Shown here piece by piece: positions 47,633 through 60,727 of a stretch of 64,000 nt of DNA; position 1 is the stretch's first letter, and each line of letters opens with the position of its first letter. The notes below the pieces were generated by a model. The model made no database searches, was not told where the DNA came from, and saw only the letters and a list, made by a program, of their open reading frames with translations. The translations under genes and the position numbers were made by a program. The DNA lies in the NCBI GenBank assembly GCA_026929865.2, contig CM049418.1, positions 6,595,501 to 6,659,500 of the forward strand, written 5' to 3'. This DNA is from Hyperoplus lanceolatus (Eukaryota > Chordata > Actinopteri > Uranoscopiformes > Ammodytidae).

Positions 47633-50600
47633 AACAAAATGTCATATTGACCCAAATCATGTGGTGGTTTCAACACTACTGAAACTACAGTACCTTTTGT
47701 AAAGGCATTTCAGAAATTTGTTTATGCTTAAAGCAACAAAAAGAAACGTACATCTGTTGATCCTTCAGTAAAAAGTTTTGAAGATCTCCCTTTCTTTTTT
47801 TGAATTTTCCTTATCTCCGTCTCACTGACTAATTTATCCAGTTCCCTGATTATCAGCACTCACTCAAAATCATTCGAAGCCTCACACACACACTTGCTCC
47901 AGTGGGTATCTGGCTTATCAAGGCAAACCTCCATCAAAGAGGCTTTGAGCTGAGACGCTGGAGCACAACTTTTGAATTGTTTAGTTGCCAGCAGCCTCCT
48001 TGGTCTCGCAGGTAAAGACCTTGAGTAGATCAAGGGTGAGCCTGACCATGCTCGCTGTCTGTCCAAGTCCTTTGGCAATGTCTATTATCCCGGTTTCATC
48101 AGGTCAAAAGTACCGTTGAGATCAAAACAATCTTTGATGTCTAAGATGGTCTTTTGATGTCACGAAAAAATCTGGATGACCGATGGTTAACCAAGCAGGT
48201 CTTTAAAACCTGTGAACACTTTTTTTTTTTTGCAATTGTCTAGGGACAAAGTATGTCTCTTTTTGTAGCTCCTCGTTTTTATGGAAACCTGTCAAGGAGC
48301 TGTCATTCCCAATTTTAAAAATGTAACTTCATAAAAGGACAGCTGAAGGTTGCAGCTTGAGAATCTTGAGGAACTGGTTCAGATATCATCATATATTCGG
48401 AAATTTGTATTTGTGCTTTGAGACAAAATGCATGTCTAAAATGAAAATAAAAATGTTCCTGAGCTTGAACTTTATTGGCAAACACATCATGATCTAAACA
48501 TTCTCATTCAGATTGAATCAGTAGCATCTCATGGTGAAAGGAAAGGAAACACAATTCGTACTTATTTCGTTCCACAAGGAGACCTTGATTGTGGGAGACT
48601 TTCGATCGGGGCTGCATTTATTTTGTTCAGCCAGCACATGAATTGAAACCATAATGAGCAGCAATTGATATCAGTGCCACTCAGCCTGACTCTGTATAAA
48701 CATGCTGTAACCTCATTATGACCTTTCCAAATAAATCCACTATCTACTAAGGCTGGCGAAGGTCGAGGATTTTACACAACAGAAGGCCATGTTTTTATTT
48801 CATTTCTCAATTACGGGACTGGGTGAACGCCTGCAAAGGGGACATGATAGCAATGATCAAACGCAAGCAAAGACACATTCAACTTCCCGCGCCCTTTCAA
48901 CTCATTTGTCCTCTCTTTTAGTGTCGGCTATAAAATGTCTAGACTCTATAGCAAGGGTCGTAACGCACAGAGACATATGCATGCTCAAGGAGATAAGGCT
49001 AGAGAAATATTAAAAGTTGTTTGAAGAACTTGCACTACATTAAAGAGCTTTCGAAAGCGGCGATTAGCACATTTGAGAATGAAAACAAAGGAAAAATCAA
49101 CCATCTGCTAAGCCTCTTAAATACTGTTAGCACCTCCTATCAAGCTTTCTGTCATTTCGCTTTTAGTATGCTCACAGCACGGGCCAATTTAATGGTTGAA
49201 ATTCGAAGTAATTATTTGAAACAATTACTTCTTATTTCTCACATAGGTACAGTTCAAGCAGGGGATTTAGCCAGCGTAGATGGCAACTATGGCTAGCAGA
49301 TTGTATCAGCTGTTGCTAGCTAATTAAGGTAACCGTAGCCCCAGGAGTTGGATGAAAGTGCTGATTTTCCTAAATGTTTCCAGCGGGCTCATTTTAAAAA
49401 TTCCAACCCTGCAAAAGTTTCTTAGATATCCATTCAAGATATACAAGATATCACTTTAAAGGACTGGGGCCGAAGCAAAGTTAGCATCCTAACCGAGTGA
49501 TGATCCATAAAGGTAACTTGTTCAGCTAATTAATCCTCGTATTAGATCTTCGATGAGATATCCAATTTTTCCCTGGATCTTTTGCCGTTTATACTTTCCC
49601 TCAGCCAGAGCCAAGTAAAGCAAGTTGTACAAGGAAACACAGTGATCATCAGAACAGAGAGGACGCAGAGAATGACAATGAGGAGAATTCATGCAGCTCC
49701 AGGCAAGATATTTCATAATACTATATATCAAAAGCATGTCATTCATATACTCAGTAGTAGGATATTGATAGTGGCCACAAAGTAAAAAAATGTGCGTTTG
49801 AATAAAACACGTCATATAAAACTACATAACCAGGACTTTTTTGCCTGTCTCACAGGCCCTTATAAAAAGGTATACATCACCGTTAAACAAAATGATCGGA
49901 CTTTGGGCATCTCATGCTACTCTGGTGTTTATTTCTAAATTATTTATTCATATATCAAATTATAATTCTCTCTCTCTCTTGCTAACCGAAACCAGAGGTC
50001 CAAGGCGAACGGCAGTAGACATTTTCTGTCATGAATAAACCATTCCATGGCCTCTTTTAACACCACTATTAAGCAATGTACTGTTATAATCCGTGTAGCC
50101 AATATGCCCTAGCATACCACTGCGGGAAATGTGTTTTACAGAGTCACCCAAGGGTCAAGTTGAAACACAAACACACATTCACACTCCTCTGGGTTTGGTG
50201 TCATATTATATACAATTATGTTTCAAATGTGAAACGTTAAAGGGCATAAAAAACACTAATAACTATCTTCAACAATACTGATATTTCCTTTTCTGAATTT
50301 CTTCCAGTCCACAGAGCTATTCTCCTGTCTTCCCTTTTGAAAATCAGCAGGGTATCTTTTATTAAAGGTTTCTTTGGGAGCACTGTGGCATTACCCCTTA
50401 CCAAATTAATGCACAACCACACTTTGCATTCTTTTCATTTTTCAGCATTACACGAAGCAGTCTGAATTAAAAAAAAAAAAGCAAAACCCCACAATTGACA
50501 CCATGAAATGGGCTTATTTATTTTACTCTAACTGGCTTGTGGACATTATTTTTCTGTCAGTTGAATTAAGTAGAAAAACGATTAAACGTTAAAAATAAAT

Positions 50601-52483
50601 GTACAAATATGATATGGTTGTCAGAGTGCTGACATACTATGCTAAATCAATGGATTCTGGATGTGCTTTTATAGTTGCCATTTGGGGACACAAGCAGAGT
50701 TTTTGGCAGGCTCTGGAATATCAAATGAAAAGATTTTCCAACACCTATTACACAATGTATCAGAAATGCATGTTTTTACATTTTAAAACAACTCAAACAG
50801 AGTTCAAGCGGAATATGTGGCATATACATCGATGAACAGCGCATGCAATACAACTTAAAGCAGATCGATGTTGTAAAGCAAGGAAGCAGAAAGTGGTGTG
50901 TTTTTTTGTGCTTCAAATGCTCCAATATCAAAATGTAGAAATAACAAAAAACTGAAATAAGGAAGAGAAATACTGCTATCACTCTCTATTTACTGCTCTG
51001 TCTTCTGTTTCTCTCTCCTCAGCTCAGTGAGTATCTATCATTCTTGTTTTTCACTCTGAATGCAACAAGAGATGAGGTTGCAGTGCTACTTATATAAATA
51101 TATAAATACACTTTTATACTGTACGTCTTGGGAGATTCATGAAGACGTTGGGCTCAGAAGTGTGCTGAAGTTTATAAACAGATCAAACCCCACAGAAGGG
51201 CAGTACATTCAAAAGACTGCCAAGGAATAAAAGCCTTGAGAAGTAGCTCTGTCAGCCAGAGAACCATGATGCATGTGAGGCGCACATACGCAATTAAATA
51301 TTATATATATATTTCTTGTGGCAGCTCGTGCGCCATGTTATACACTGTCAACCAAGCCCATACCACTCCCGCCACATCTCCTTAAAAAAGTCCTTTAGGT
51401 GACGTCTGCCCACAGCTGCATCTAGTGATAAAAACCTGCCTTACTCTCCACCTGCATCGGTTGTGCTGGATGCACCCCGTGGGGCAGTATTGTCTATGTT
51501 AATTTACACTGGTGGATTATCATAATGCGCCCCGAGTGTCAGTTAACATGTTGCTGTGGATATCGTGCTGTTACGCCGAATTCACGCAGCAGGGAAGCAT
51601 CGCCGAAAGCTGAATCACACCAGACGGACCAAACTGACTGCGTTTTGTTTATTGACAGAACCAAAGCTGAGAGTATGTGTCAGAAAGTGTGTTCATGGCT
51701 CGTTACCAATGACGAGGTGTCTGTTTCTGTGTCTCAATACTTCAACAACTACTTGTCAGACCAAACAACTAAGGATATTTTAAATATTTCTTTAACCAAA
51801 ATTATTCAATTAATCAATTTGTCATGATTTTACTTACATCCTAAGATGGTGATTCCCAAAGTTTTTGACCTATGACTGCTAAAAATCTTCTCCGATCAGT
51901 CTTTTATTTAACAGGAAATAAAAAGTAATAGAAAAGTCAGATAAGATAGAAAAAGAAAAGATAGATTTTTCTTAAGCTGAAATATGCTTTTTCTCGTTAA
52001 TTATTTCACATTACATCATATATATTTTCCTTGTCCGTCAGAAGGCTCCAAAAAGCCTAAGGCCTAAGCAGCACAAGGACGGCAACATTGTCAGATAAGG
52101 GTGAAGTGGTTTGAACCCGTAAATCCAAACAAAGCCAGGCTGTAAGTCAAAGCTATCGCCAATCAAAGCAGACTGAAAAAGTAATGACAGAGTCGGACAA
52201 GCACTGATCACGCTGAGACATTTGCATCATGTCTATCCTCACATACACACACAAGCCTACGTACAATACACAGTCCTTATACAGCCCCCCCCACCCACCC
52301 AGCACACCCCACTGCTGTGCATGTCTCCGAGTGATTAATGGCAGTTCATTGTACCTCATGCTCACCTGCACTCAGCTGTTTGATTGATGGCTGTGTGTGT
52401 CTGACAGATGTGGCATGGTAGAGCAAGCCGACGGGGAGCGACTCGGTCCTGCAGCCATCAGCAGCCACTTCCTACCTATCCAG

Positions 52484-52488
<5 letters not shown>
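47633..52488. other. Noncoding stretch, no gene supported
   Basis: About 4.9 kb of mostly AT-rich DNA. Frames such as 49021-49296 and 51525-51827 lack domains and splice context. A short CT run lies near 49968-49979. The block 51.36-51.65 kb is somewhat CpG-richer, but nothing in it is recognised. Confidence 0.55.

Positions 52489-52537
<49 letters not shown>
52489..52537. repeat. (AG)n microsatellite
   Basis: About 24 uninterrupted AG units. Frames running through it (52372-52629, both strands) encode only RE or SL dipeptide repeats and are artefacts. Confidence 0.95.
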
Positions 52538-52541
<4 letters not shown>

Positions 52542-55534
52542 TTTTTGCCATTTTCAAAGTGCGAATGTCTCAGATTTGGGTTTTTTCTTAATATCACAGA
52601 GAAAACATGAAACAAAAAGTGACATGTGACCAGGTGTACGTGCACTCCGAGGGCAGGTCTTAAACTATTAAGCTTTTTGACAGAAATATACTTGCCTTTA
52701 TGCTTCCTGGTGGCTCGGCTTGATGGCTGGATGCAGTGCTTACTGCATCATCCTAGTTTGAAAAAACAGATTCAAGAAGAAGATGAGATCTGATAGAATT
52801 ATTTTAGAAAGGCAGGCCTTCAGTTTGTACAGGCCGACAGGCAAATAAATCCATCAAGCAAGGCAGACACTGAGGTCAAAAACCAGTAGAGGCAGCACTA
52901 GGGAGTTACAGAAAAGGATGGAAGCTAGATCAACAAATAGACAAACTAGGCAGGATGCTTCCTGTCAGCTGACAGGGCAGGGCAGACTGAGGCCCTCTAG
53001 TGGACAGGAGAGGAAAACTCCCAACCCCAAGCGACATCACTACTGATATAACCTAAGCATGTTTAGTATGTTATGTGGAAAGTTGTTGATAGACATTGTT
53101 GTCCCTTGTGCCATGCCCATCCAAAGTTGGCAGTCGATAGTTTGGTGTTTAGACTCTGGATCCACCCTTGTCATTGAATTCACCACTGTACTCAGTGTAA
53201 ATATTATAAAAGTCAGGGCCATGCAATTACTTTTGATATCCAACAGATATTCGTAAAATAAAACAAATTGAATGCAGATTAAATAAAGAAAGAATCTAAT
53301 AGTATTACAATTTCAACCCACTCCTAACATAAGCAGACTTGATATTTATTTTAAACCAGTCTCATAAAGACACCTTCTTGCTACCATCCATCCATAGCAG
53401 TAAAGCTCAGTGTGCTGAATCTGAGTTACAAGACAGAAGCAGAGAGGGGCTGGTGCTGCTGAAGTGAACGCGCTGGTTTTCTGCAGGGGCGGGCAGACAC
53501 AGCCATAAATCATACGTCTACTAATGGCAGTTCCAAATGAGCCCTCTCATCAGACAAGACAAGTGCCTTGCTATGTGTGCTACTTCGGGCTCCACTACAA
53601 CATCTGTGCGCTCTCGGGCAACTGTGCGTGAGATGTGTGTCGCCCTTGTATTCATTAAGAATTGGCTACTGAGCCCTATCGGTTCAATTTGGCGTCATTT
53701 AAAGCGTATCTGAAAAGCAAGCTGTGACAAACAATCAAGAGCAGGGTATTCTCAGACAGTCCAACATTTGGGGTTTGTTGTCATTTCTACAAAAAAACAA
53801 AATCACATTATCAACTTGAAAGTAAAACTTTTAAAAATGTTATTTTATTTTGATTAAAAACTTGTCATACAACGCAGAGTGTTGGCTTTCAAATCAAAAA
53901 ATGTTTTGATTTAAGAATAAAGCAAAGATATATAGTTCTACAGGTCATTGTAACAGTCATGTAACTTTCTCATGGGATCTTTGTGAAATATTGATGTCTT
54001 AAGACAATAACTAGAGAGAATATATACCGACATGACCATAAAAAATACTGTTGCGTTTTTAAGTGCCCAGTCAGAGAGAGGGTGAGGGCTTTTAAGTGCA
54101 CACATGCCAAGATGAGGATAATCCAGGGGCTGATGCGACATCTCATACTGTACTCTGCAGCCTATAAGACCATGACACAATTTGATGTGTAACCCCAATG
54201 GGGGTCAGTGTCTCTTTTTTTGCGGGCCAAAACCCCTGAATGTTGGGGCTTTTGTTACACTTGGCAAGCGTATAAAGGAGTTTGAGAGGGGTATGCTGGT
54301 GCTGTATGAAGATAGGGGACTGAATGGAGGAGGATGTAATTACTATACCTGTCTATGCAACAATGGCTAACCACCTTTGTCACCCCTCACTCCACTTGAA
54401 AAAAGCCAGACATCAAGTGCTGTTGGACTATGGGAGCACAAAAGCCGCCCTTGCTTTGCGACTCGCAAATCAGTGTCTCGCATTCGATCTCAGGCAAGAG
54501 AAACGGCATGTCACACAGTCCTCTCTAAGAAGAAGATGTGTGTGTCTGGATGTGAATGTCTACTTTTCCAGCAGCACTAGTAGTTTTTTTACTCTCTATT
54601 TAAGTACATTGTTGCATAAAAAAAAAAAAAATTTAAAATGATAGATGACCAAGTAAAGGAAGGAGTGATACGCTGTAGCAGGCATAAAAGTTGCAGACAT
54701 GCAAACATAAAAATAACTGGGTAATAAAAATCACAACTACTTCAAGGGAGAGACGAATATATAAATTGTCTGGTAAAGGCGAAGATGAGTCATAACCCCT
54801 TTAACATCCCATGTTCCCTTTCTCTTTTCCCTATAGACACTTTTAAAATACATTTTATTTCACACTATCTGTATCAGCCTTTTTGCCACACTTAATTGAA
54901 GCTACTGAGTGCAGTGCAGTGTTGAAATCCTAAATGTTTTTAAAGCTGTACCATTACACTATTTCGAATACATTCGGAAAGTATATGCATAGCAGTACCA
55001 GATGTATTTTATCAAACAGGTTGATAATCAGAGACAACTTTCCATTGTAGCTTTGCTTTTGCCTCCTCAAGCGACATAAAATGAAGTGCTCCCCCTCAAG
55101 GTCATTGCTGGTCACTGCAGCCATAATCTAGTGTCAGTTCATATACAGTATGTTTACATCATTTTCTACCCTTCTCCCTCTCTGCTTTATGTTGCATGAG
55201 AAGGGCCAGTTGCTCGTCAGACTAGGCTACATTCCTCCCACCACCTCTGAACAGCTTGTTTGAAATGATGTCATAAGTCCTCTGGGTTATCATGCATGCA
55301 GTGTGAGCAACCTGCCCACTGCAGCCAATTACAGAGAGACACTGTCAATGCAGACAGTGATTAAGCAACATGATAAGAGGGAGGAGTGGAGGGATATGGC
55401 CGATGGTGGTGTTGATTATAGGCATGGTAGGGAATGTTGATATGTCATGTAATATCAGGGATAAAATGAAACAGGACGGTGGAAAATGACATACAATCTT
55501 ACTATGGGCTTTGATCTGCTCTACATTGTTCTGT
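52538..55534. other. Noncoding stretch, no gene supported
   Basis: Contains a more complex, CpG-bearing block at about 53460-53720 without repeat signature or open-frame support, and an A-run at 54620-54632. No gene supported. Confidence 0.5.
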
Positions 55535-55542
55535 GTTTTAAC

Positions 55543-55712
55543 AAGGGGTGGTGAAAAAAAAATCGATTCCTGTAAAAATCGCGATTCCTATCTTTGTAGA
55601 ATCATCATTTTAATTACACATTATTGCAAGCTGTTCATAAAAAGTTATGATCTGTGTCCCCAAGAGTTGAAATTGAATCAAATCAAAGGAAAACAAAAGA
55701 TTCACAGCCCTA
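55543..55712. mobile_element. hAT-like miniature element relic
   Basis: 170 bp. The left end AAGGGGTGGTGAAA and the right end (other strand) TAGGGCTGTGAATC are imperfect inverted repeats of the CAGGG-type used by hAT elements. Flanking 8-mers GTTTTAAC (55535-55542) and GTTTGAGC (55713-55720) agree at 6 of 8 positions, as expected for an eroded 8-bp target duplication. The interior has typical words AAATCGATTCC and AAATCGCGATTCC. No coding capacity. Confidence 0.62.
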
Positions 55713-55720
55713 GTTTGAGC

Positions 55721-56339
55721 CTTATATTGGTTAAAAAGCTATAGACAGCCTGAAGTCTTAAAATCCAAGCACTGGAAGGTTGTCAGTCTATGCAGGTGGA
55801 ATTCAAACAGCACGCCGCTGCTTCACTCACTCCTTGAAGGAGCAGGTGCAGACGCTGTGGCTTGGCAGGTAAAAAATCTACTTGTCTTGTAAACAACAAG
55901 AGTGTTGGGCTGCTTCCAGGAACCTCTGTGTTTTTACTAAATTGTCAAACCATCAGAGTCTGTTGGAAGCGTACCTGCTGGCAAACATAGAGCGGGGTTT
56001 TTCCATTTCCTTATGGTCAAACTGTATCCAGGTTAAATTTTCTAAAGCCTCAGCTTATTCTACTAATGTATTCAGAGTTGATTATTGGTAATACAAAGCC
56101 ACAGTGTACTGTACATCAAACAAGTGACATTTCAATAAGCTCTTATCATTGAGCCTCTTGCTGACTGCAGCTCTTCCCCCGTAAAATCTATTTTATCGCC
56201 GCTTTGACTCATTACAAAATTGATTTCTTAATGTACAAGTTTCTCCCACACAAGGAAAGAGAGTGATATAGCACTCTCTGTCCAAATGTACTTCATTTTA
56301 AATGCATTCTTTTACAGACCTGATTTAGCTGAATACATA
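55721..56339. other. Noncoding stretch
   Basis: No supported feature; chance frame at 55882-56091 only. Confidence 0.5.
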
Positions 56340-56343
56340 TTAA

Positions 56344-56787
56344 AAGGTGCTGTAAGCGGAATGGTCAGTTTAGCTAACTTCCCAACTAACTGCAGTTAGC
56401 AGTCCCCTCCCTCGTCCCCAAGTCACCACATTAATGCACTGCGGTCTTCAAACAGCGAGTGATCTAGCATCATCTAAGATAAGTAAGTGTGATAAAACAT
56501 CAAAACAGATATTGGGAAGGATTTTTACCTGCCCCGCCATTGTAGGCACATACACATTCACCCATATGTGCTCTGCGTGTGCACCGGCAGTGAGACGGGT
56601 GCCAGTTTGTGGCGTTGTGATTGGATATCAGTTTAGGGATCCCCGAAAAGTTTATTTGCCGATTACATGCAGAGCAGGTGACTGAGAGATCGGCTTTATG
56701 AAACGTGCACACTATGAAAGTAATCACTGTATGAATAAATAGCTATTTAACACTTATATTAACATAAATAAATCGCTTACTTCACCT
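56344..56787. mobile_element. TTAA-flanked miniature inverted-repeat element
   Basis: 444 bp between TTAA at 56340-56343 and 56788-56791. Left end AAAGGTGCTGTAAGCGGAAT; right end, other strand, AAAGGTGAAGTAAGCGATTT: an imperfect inverted repeat of about 17 bp. The interior holds an open frame pair (56434-56685 plus, 56500-56727 minus) without transposase features. The ends resemble in style, but are not the same as, the AGGTGGAGTCAGCGATTC family at 18.7 and 23.4 kb. Confidence 0.75.
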
Positions 56788-56791
56788 TTAA

Positions 56792-57730
56792 CTTACATTT
56801 GAGCATTTTTTATCCATAGTTTGGATACTGAGCAGCACAGTAGTCAGACAAATGTTGTTTTCTCTGTACCACTGACATCGAAATTACCTTTAGAAACTGC
56901 TGTAATTAATATCTTTATATGAATCATTGGTGAATTACAATGAAGGTTGCTCATAGTGTTGAACCCCCACATACTTATCACTCAACTCTGCAGCTCTCAT
57001 CAACTCTACGGTGCTTTTTAGACTTTAAAAAGCAACAGATTCAAAAGATACATTTCCCTTAGGAGACTGGTGGAGACCAAAACAGAGCTAACCAGGCAAC
57101 TGTGACAACACCCAAAGAAAAATTAGGATTTTATATAAGTCACAACAACAGTTCCCTTAGTAGTTTAGTAGGTGTTCTGCTTAGCTTACCTCTATCGCGA
57201 GCCAGCAATCCACATCAGGGAAACGGTGGATCATGGGCAAAGTTGAGGTAGAGCAGCAACCACCACAGCTGATTCACCTTTCAATGAAAGAAATAAACAA
57301 AACTTCAAAAAAAATATCATCTTTAAGATGCATGGCAAATATAAGAAAAAGTGGGGCAAGCACTGATAATTAATGATAAACTAATCTTTTCTCGATGCCT
57401 TTCCTTCAGAAGAGCACCATAAACAAAATGTGCCAATATAAACCAAAGTACTCAAATGTTGACTTGAAAAAGGCTGTGAAAGAACCGTATAAATAAGACG
57501 TACACCTATAAGAATATAATTGGCAAAAGTACTTGACAGTTTTCGATTCTCTGCATGGAAACATTTCAGTCTGCGGCAACAAAGTGTTGATGGTTGATAA
57601 AACAACTTTTCAGAACCAAACTTCCTGTGCAAATTGCTGACTTATATATTTGACACGTTGTGGAGTTTCAAGCAACATCTCTATCTGGCTGTCTTGACTG
57701 CAGCTTGTTAGCGTCCTTTCAGCCGATAGG
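56792..57730. other. Noncoding stretch
   Basis: AT-rich, no supported gene. One minus-strand frame (57381-57632) lacks recognisable features. Confidence 0.5.
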
Positions 57731-57775
57731 GGTTTCAGCGTAGTTGCTCAAGGGCACTTCAGCAGGCAGGAAACT
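57731..57775 (+). repeat. Fragment of dispersed repeat ('tagttgctcaagggcacttcagca')
   Basis: CAGCGTAGTTGCTCAAGGGC and ACTTCAGCAGGCAGGAAACT resemble a dispersed fish repeat phrase also seen at about 19.02 kb. Very short. Confidence 0.3.
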
Positions 57776-58643
57776 CTCCTCAATAGATACTTGAGTGTGT
57801 GCTTCTTTATTTCAAGGGTCAGTTTACCCACTGGGCCGACTATTTTGCCATTTTAGCAACTTAAAAAAGTGTCAAGCAAGAACCGTTTTTTTTTCTTTCT
57901 TCTCCGGCCTTCCACATTTTTAGTGTGACAGCTGCTGACTTGGCACATTGTGCATCAGGCTCTTAAACACAATCTTAGCTATGACTGCCAGCGCTGACGT
58001 TGCACAGACACAAAGGACACAGTGGATCTGTGTGGCCCTTTGTGATTGGCCAAAAGATATCAAGTGGAAGGACCAAAGCAAAAAGCAATTTTCACAGAGT
58101 TGAGGCGAATATATTGAGGTCAAGTGAACTTCATTCCCCCCCCCCCCCCCCACCCCACATTCACTTTACATGAAGTCTGGTCTCTAACACCTTGATTATG
58201 TCTGAACAGCGGCCCCATAACAGCTGGCAGCACTGTCCTGAATACCGATTTCCTGGGCTCTCATGATGTTTTCATGAAGCAGTTATGTTGCATGTGACAG
58301 CGGTGGAGACGTCTCAGAGGGAGATGACAGAATAAATCTTTCACTCCATTGTTTTGACTAAAATGTGAAAAATTCAGTGAAGAGTTTTGTTTAGCATTAG
58401 GCAGTTAGCATTAAGTGTCTTGCCTGAGGACCCTCACTCAACCCCTGGTTTTTCAAAATAACCCAATAATTGTTCATATTCTGACCAGTAAGAGATCATT
58501 TTTGTTAAGTGTCCAGCTATCCTTGAAGAGCACTGAAGAGCCCTCACACACCACACCACTTTCAGAGGCAGAGCGACGGAGAGAGAGAGCAAAGGGTAAA
58601 ATGGGCTTGGATGCATGATTTTACAGGCGCCGCTTCGTGGGGG

Positions 58644-58645
<2 letters not shown>
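57776..58645. other. Noncoding stretch with poly-C tract
   Basis: A run of 16 C occupies 58136-58151. Near 57820, CAAGGGTCAGTTTACCC resembles the end of the miniature element at 7.62 kb but without supporting context. No gene supported. Confidence 0.5.
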
Positions 58646-58705
<60 letters not shown>

Positions 58706-58714
58706 GTGCGTGCG
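58646..58714. repeat. (GT)n microsatellite with short GCGT tail
   Basis: About 28 GT units (58646-58701) followed by GCGTGCGTGCG. Frames through it give only cysteine-valine or threonine-histidine repeats. Confidence 0.95.
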
Positions 58715-59914
58715 ATTCTGCAAAAAGGCATCTCACTCACTGGCTTTATTGAGCGGGTCCTTTCTGCCTCGGCTGCAATGACCATCAGATCAGCCATCCC
58801 TTGCTTCACAGTTTATGAACTTCAAAGCTGCGGCGCTACAAGCCAACAGATGATGGAAGGCGGGCGTGTAAAAAGAGAGATAGCAGCAGAGCCCCAGAGC
58901 CAAAGCTGTTTAATTTCAAATGAGGGGGGGATGACAAGGCATCCTGCTGCCAGTTGAAAAGTACGGGTGGCGGATTACATATGACGAGCAAGGCCCCGTG
59001 ATGGTCTCTAAGTGGTAAGTATAGGAGATTCAGGTATACATTTATAGGGAAGAGCAGCAGTGCTTGTTTGCTTTCTTGGATTACTTTTGGCTGGTGAGTT
59101 GAAGCAGCCCAAATATGAAGAGAGTGTTATTATTTAGTGGTGTGGGGGGGGATATAAATTAGATGAAATGGTGAAATTTTGGAGGTATTTCCAAGATGGA
59201 AATATGCCTAGAAGGGAATATTAAGAGTTTTGCGGAGAAATGCTTCTCGGACCTTTTGCAAAGATGAGGATGAGAAGAAAGTACTGTATATACGGGTTGT
59301 TCGTTGTACAGCATGGACTGCAATAAGTGTTTAAAATGAGTTTCCATTCTTATTTCCAAAGGTGAAATTACTTCTAAGTGTTGAAGCAGTAACACAAACA
59401 AAGCAAACATTTGAAACCTGTCGATTAAGAGATTAGGGGAAAGTTTTTTAATATAACATGATGCATGATGGGAGATTTTGAAAAAAAAAACATCAACCCC
59501 CCCGAACCACTACGATAATACAACTGGGCAACTTAAGGGATAAAGACAACAGAAGGCTTTATAAATACAACCAATACACACTTCCGACGATTCAAAGTCA
59601 GGCATCTGGACATCAAATATTTTGAATGTCTCTGCTTTTTTGCTAATTTCAGCCAGACAATTGGAACTGGGGGCCTGTTGCACACGCGTGAAACAGCTTG
59701 TGTCGTGTGCGTAATGAATTTAATGAGTTTGGTCTTTGTGGAGAAAGATGACCTTCTGAAATGACAATGCCAGCTGAAAAGACTCTGCACTCCGCTCAAA
59801 CAAAATAACAGCAAAATGTCGCCTCCGAGGTGCAGCAAGCCGATGATAGGTTTGATGTGCGACTCTCTTTGATTTCTGCTGGGCCTGATTTAAGGAGATA
59901 TACTCTCACTCACT

Positions 59915-59937
59915 CACACACACACACACACACACAC
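59915..59937. repeat. (CA)n microsatellite
   Basis: About 11 CA units, preceded by CTCACTCA. Confidence 0.92.
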
Positions 59938-60709
59938 CTAGATACACAAGATGACACAACTGCACACAGACACAAACAACCACCCAAGTGCACAGATTGG
60001 CTCGTATAAAAATATATACAGTATATATTTAATGCAGAGGAGTTTCCCTTATCAGCAATTCACTCCCTGCTCTGAAAAAGCAGAACATCTACAGTATACA
60101 TCACAACTGAAATAAAGTGATGCAAAGGAGCAAAAGGTCCCCTCATATTCCTCTCAGCGATGCGTGTGTTTGCAGTGCTGATCAACATTATGAGCTCATC
60201 TGCACAGCCATATTGCACTTTGGTACATTGACTGACTGTGCTATTATGTTTTAACAGAGTGTTAAATAGCCAACAGATGTTTCAATGTCCAGCAGTGCAA
60301 TACAAGTCCACTAGAATTATGGCAGCCATCTCAGGCTTATATAAAATGGTCCAGCACTAGTGGTTGACCATTTCAGGTTGACCCCTATTTCCAATAGTGA
60401 CAGTCGTAATCATAGCTTGGCAAAAATCTGTCAAGTTTTTTTTGGATTTCATGAGCGCTGTGCATGATGCTGTAGTAAGAGGGATACTCTCTTTAGAAAG
60501 AGTATGGATGGTGGCTTTGATTATACCCTTTCCAAAGCCTAAAATACAAGAGTAAAACGGTGCATGTGCTCTTTTCATCAGTTTTTTCTGCCCTAAAGCA
60601 AACTAGGCTAACTACCTACAGTCGCAACCCATGTTTACTGCCTAGGCCTGGGAAATTAAAACAACATTGTTTTAAGAGGTTACAGGTAACATGAAGAAAA
60701 AAATACATA

Positions 60710-60727
60710 CATGACATGACATGACAT
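60710..60727. repeat. (ATGAC)n short tandem repeat
   Basis: Three and a half pentanucleotide units. Confidence 0.8.

Noticed and set aside
52100-52140. GGTTTGAACCCGTAAATCC resembles a tRNA T-arm
   Set aside because: No matching A-box, acceptor stem or anticodon arm upstream at the right spacing.
52372-52629. Frames with RERERE or SLSLSL runs
   Set aside because: Artefacts of the AG microsatellite.
57815-57840. CAAGGGTCAGTTTACCC resembles the end of the 7.62 kb miniature element
   Set aside because: Only about 15 bases match, no TTAA precedes it and no partner end was found.
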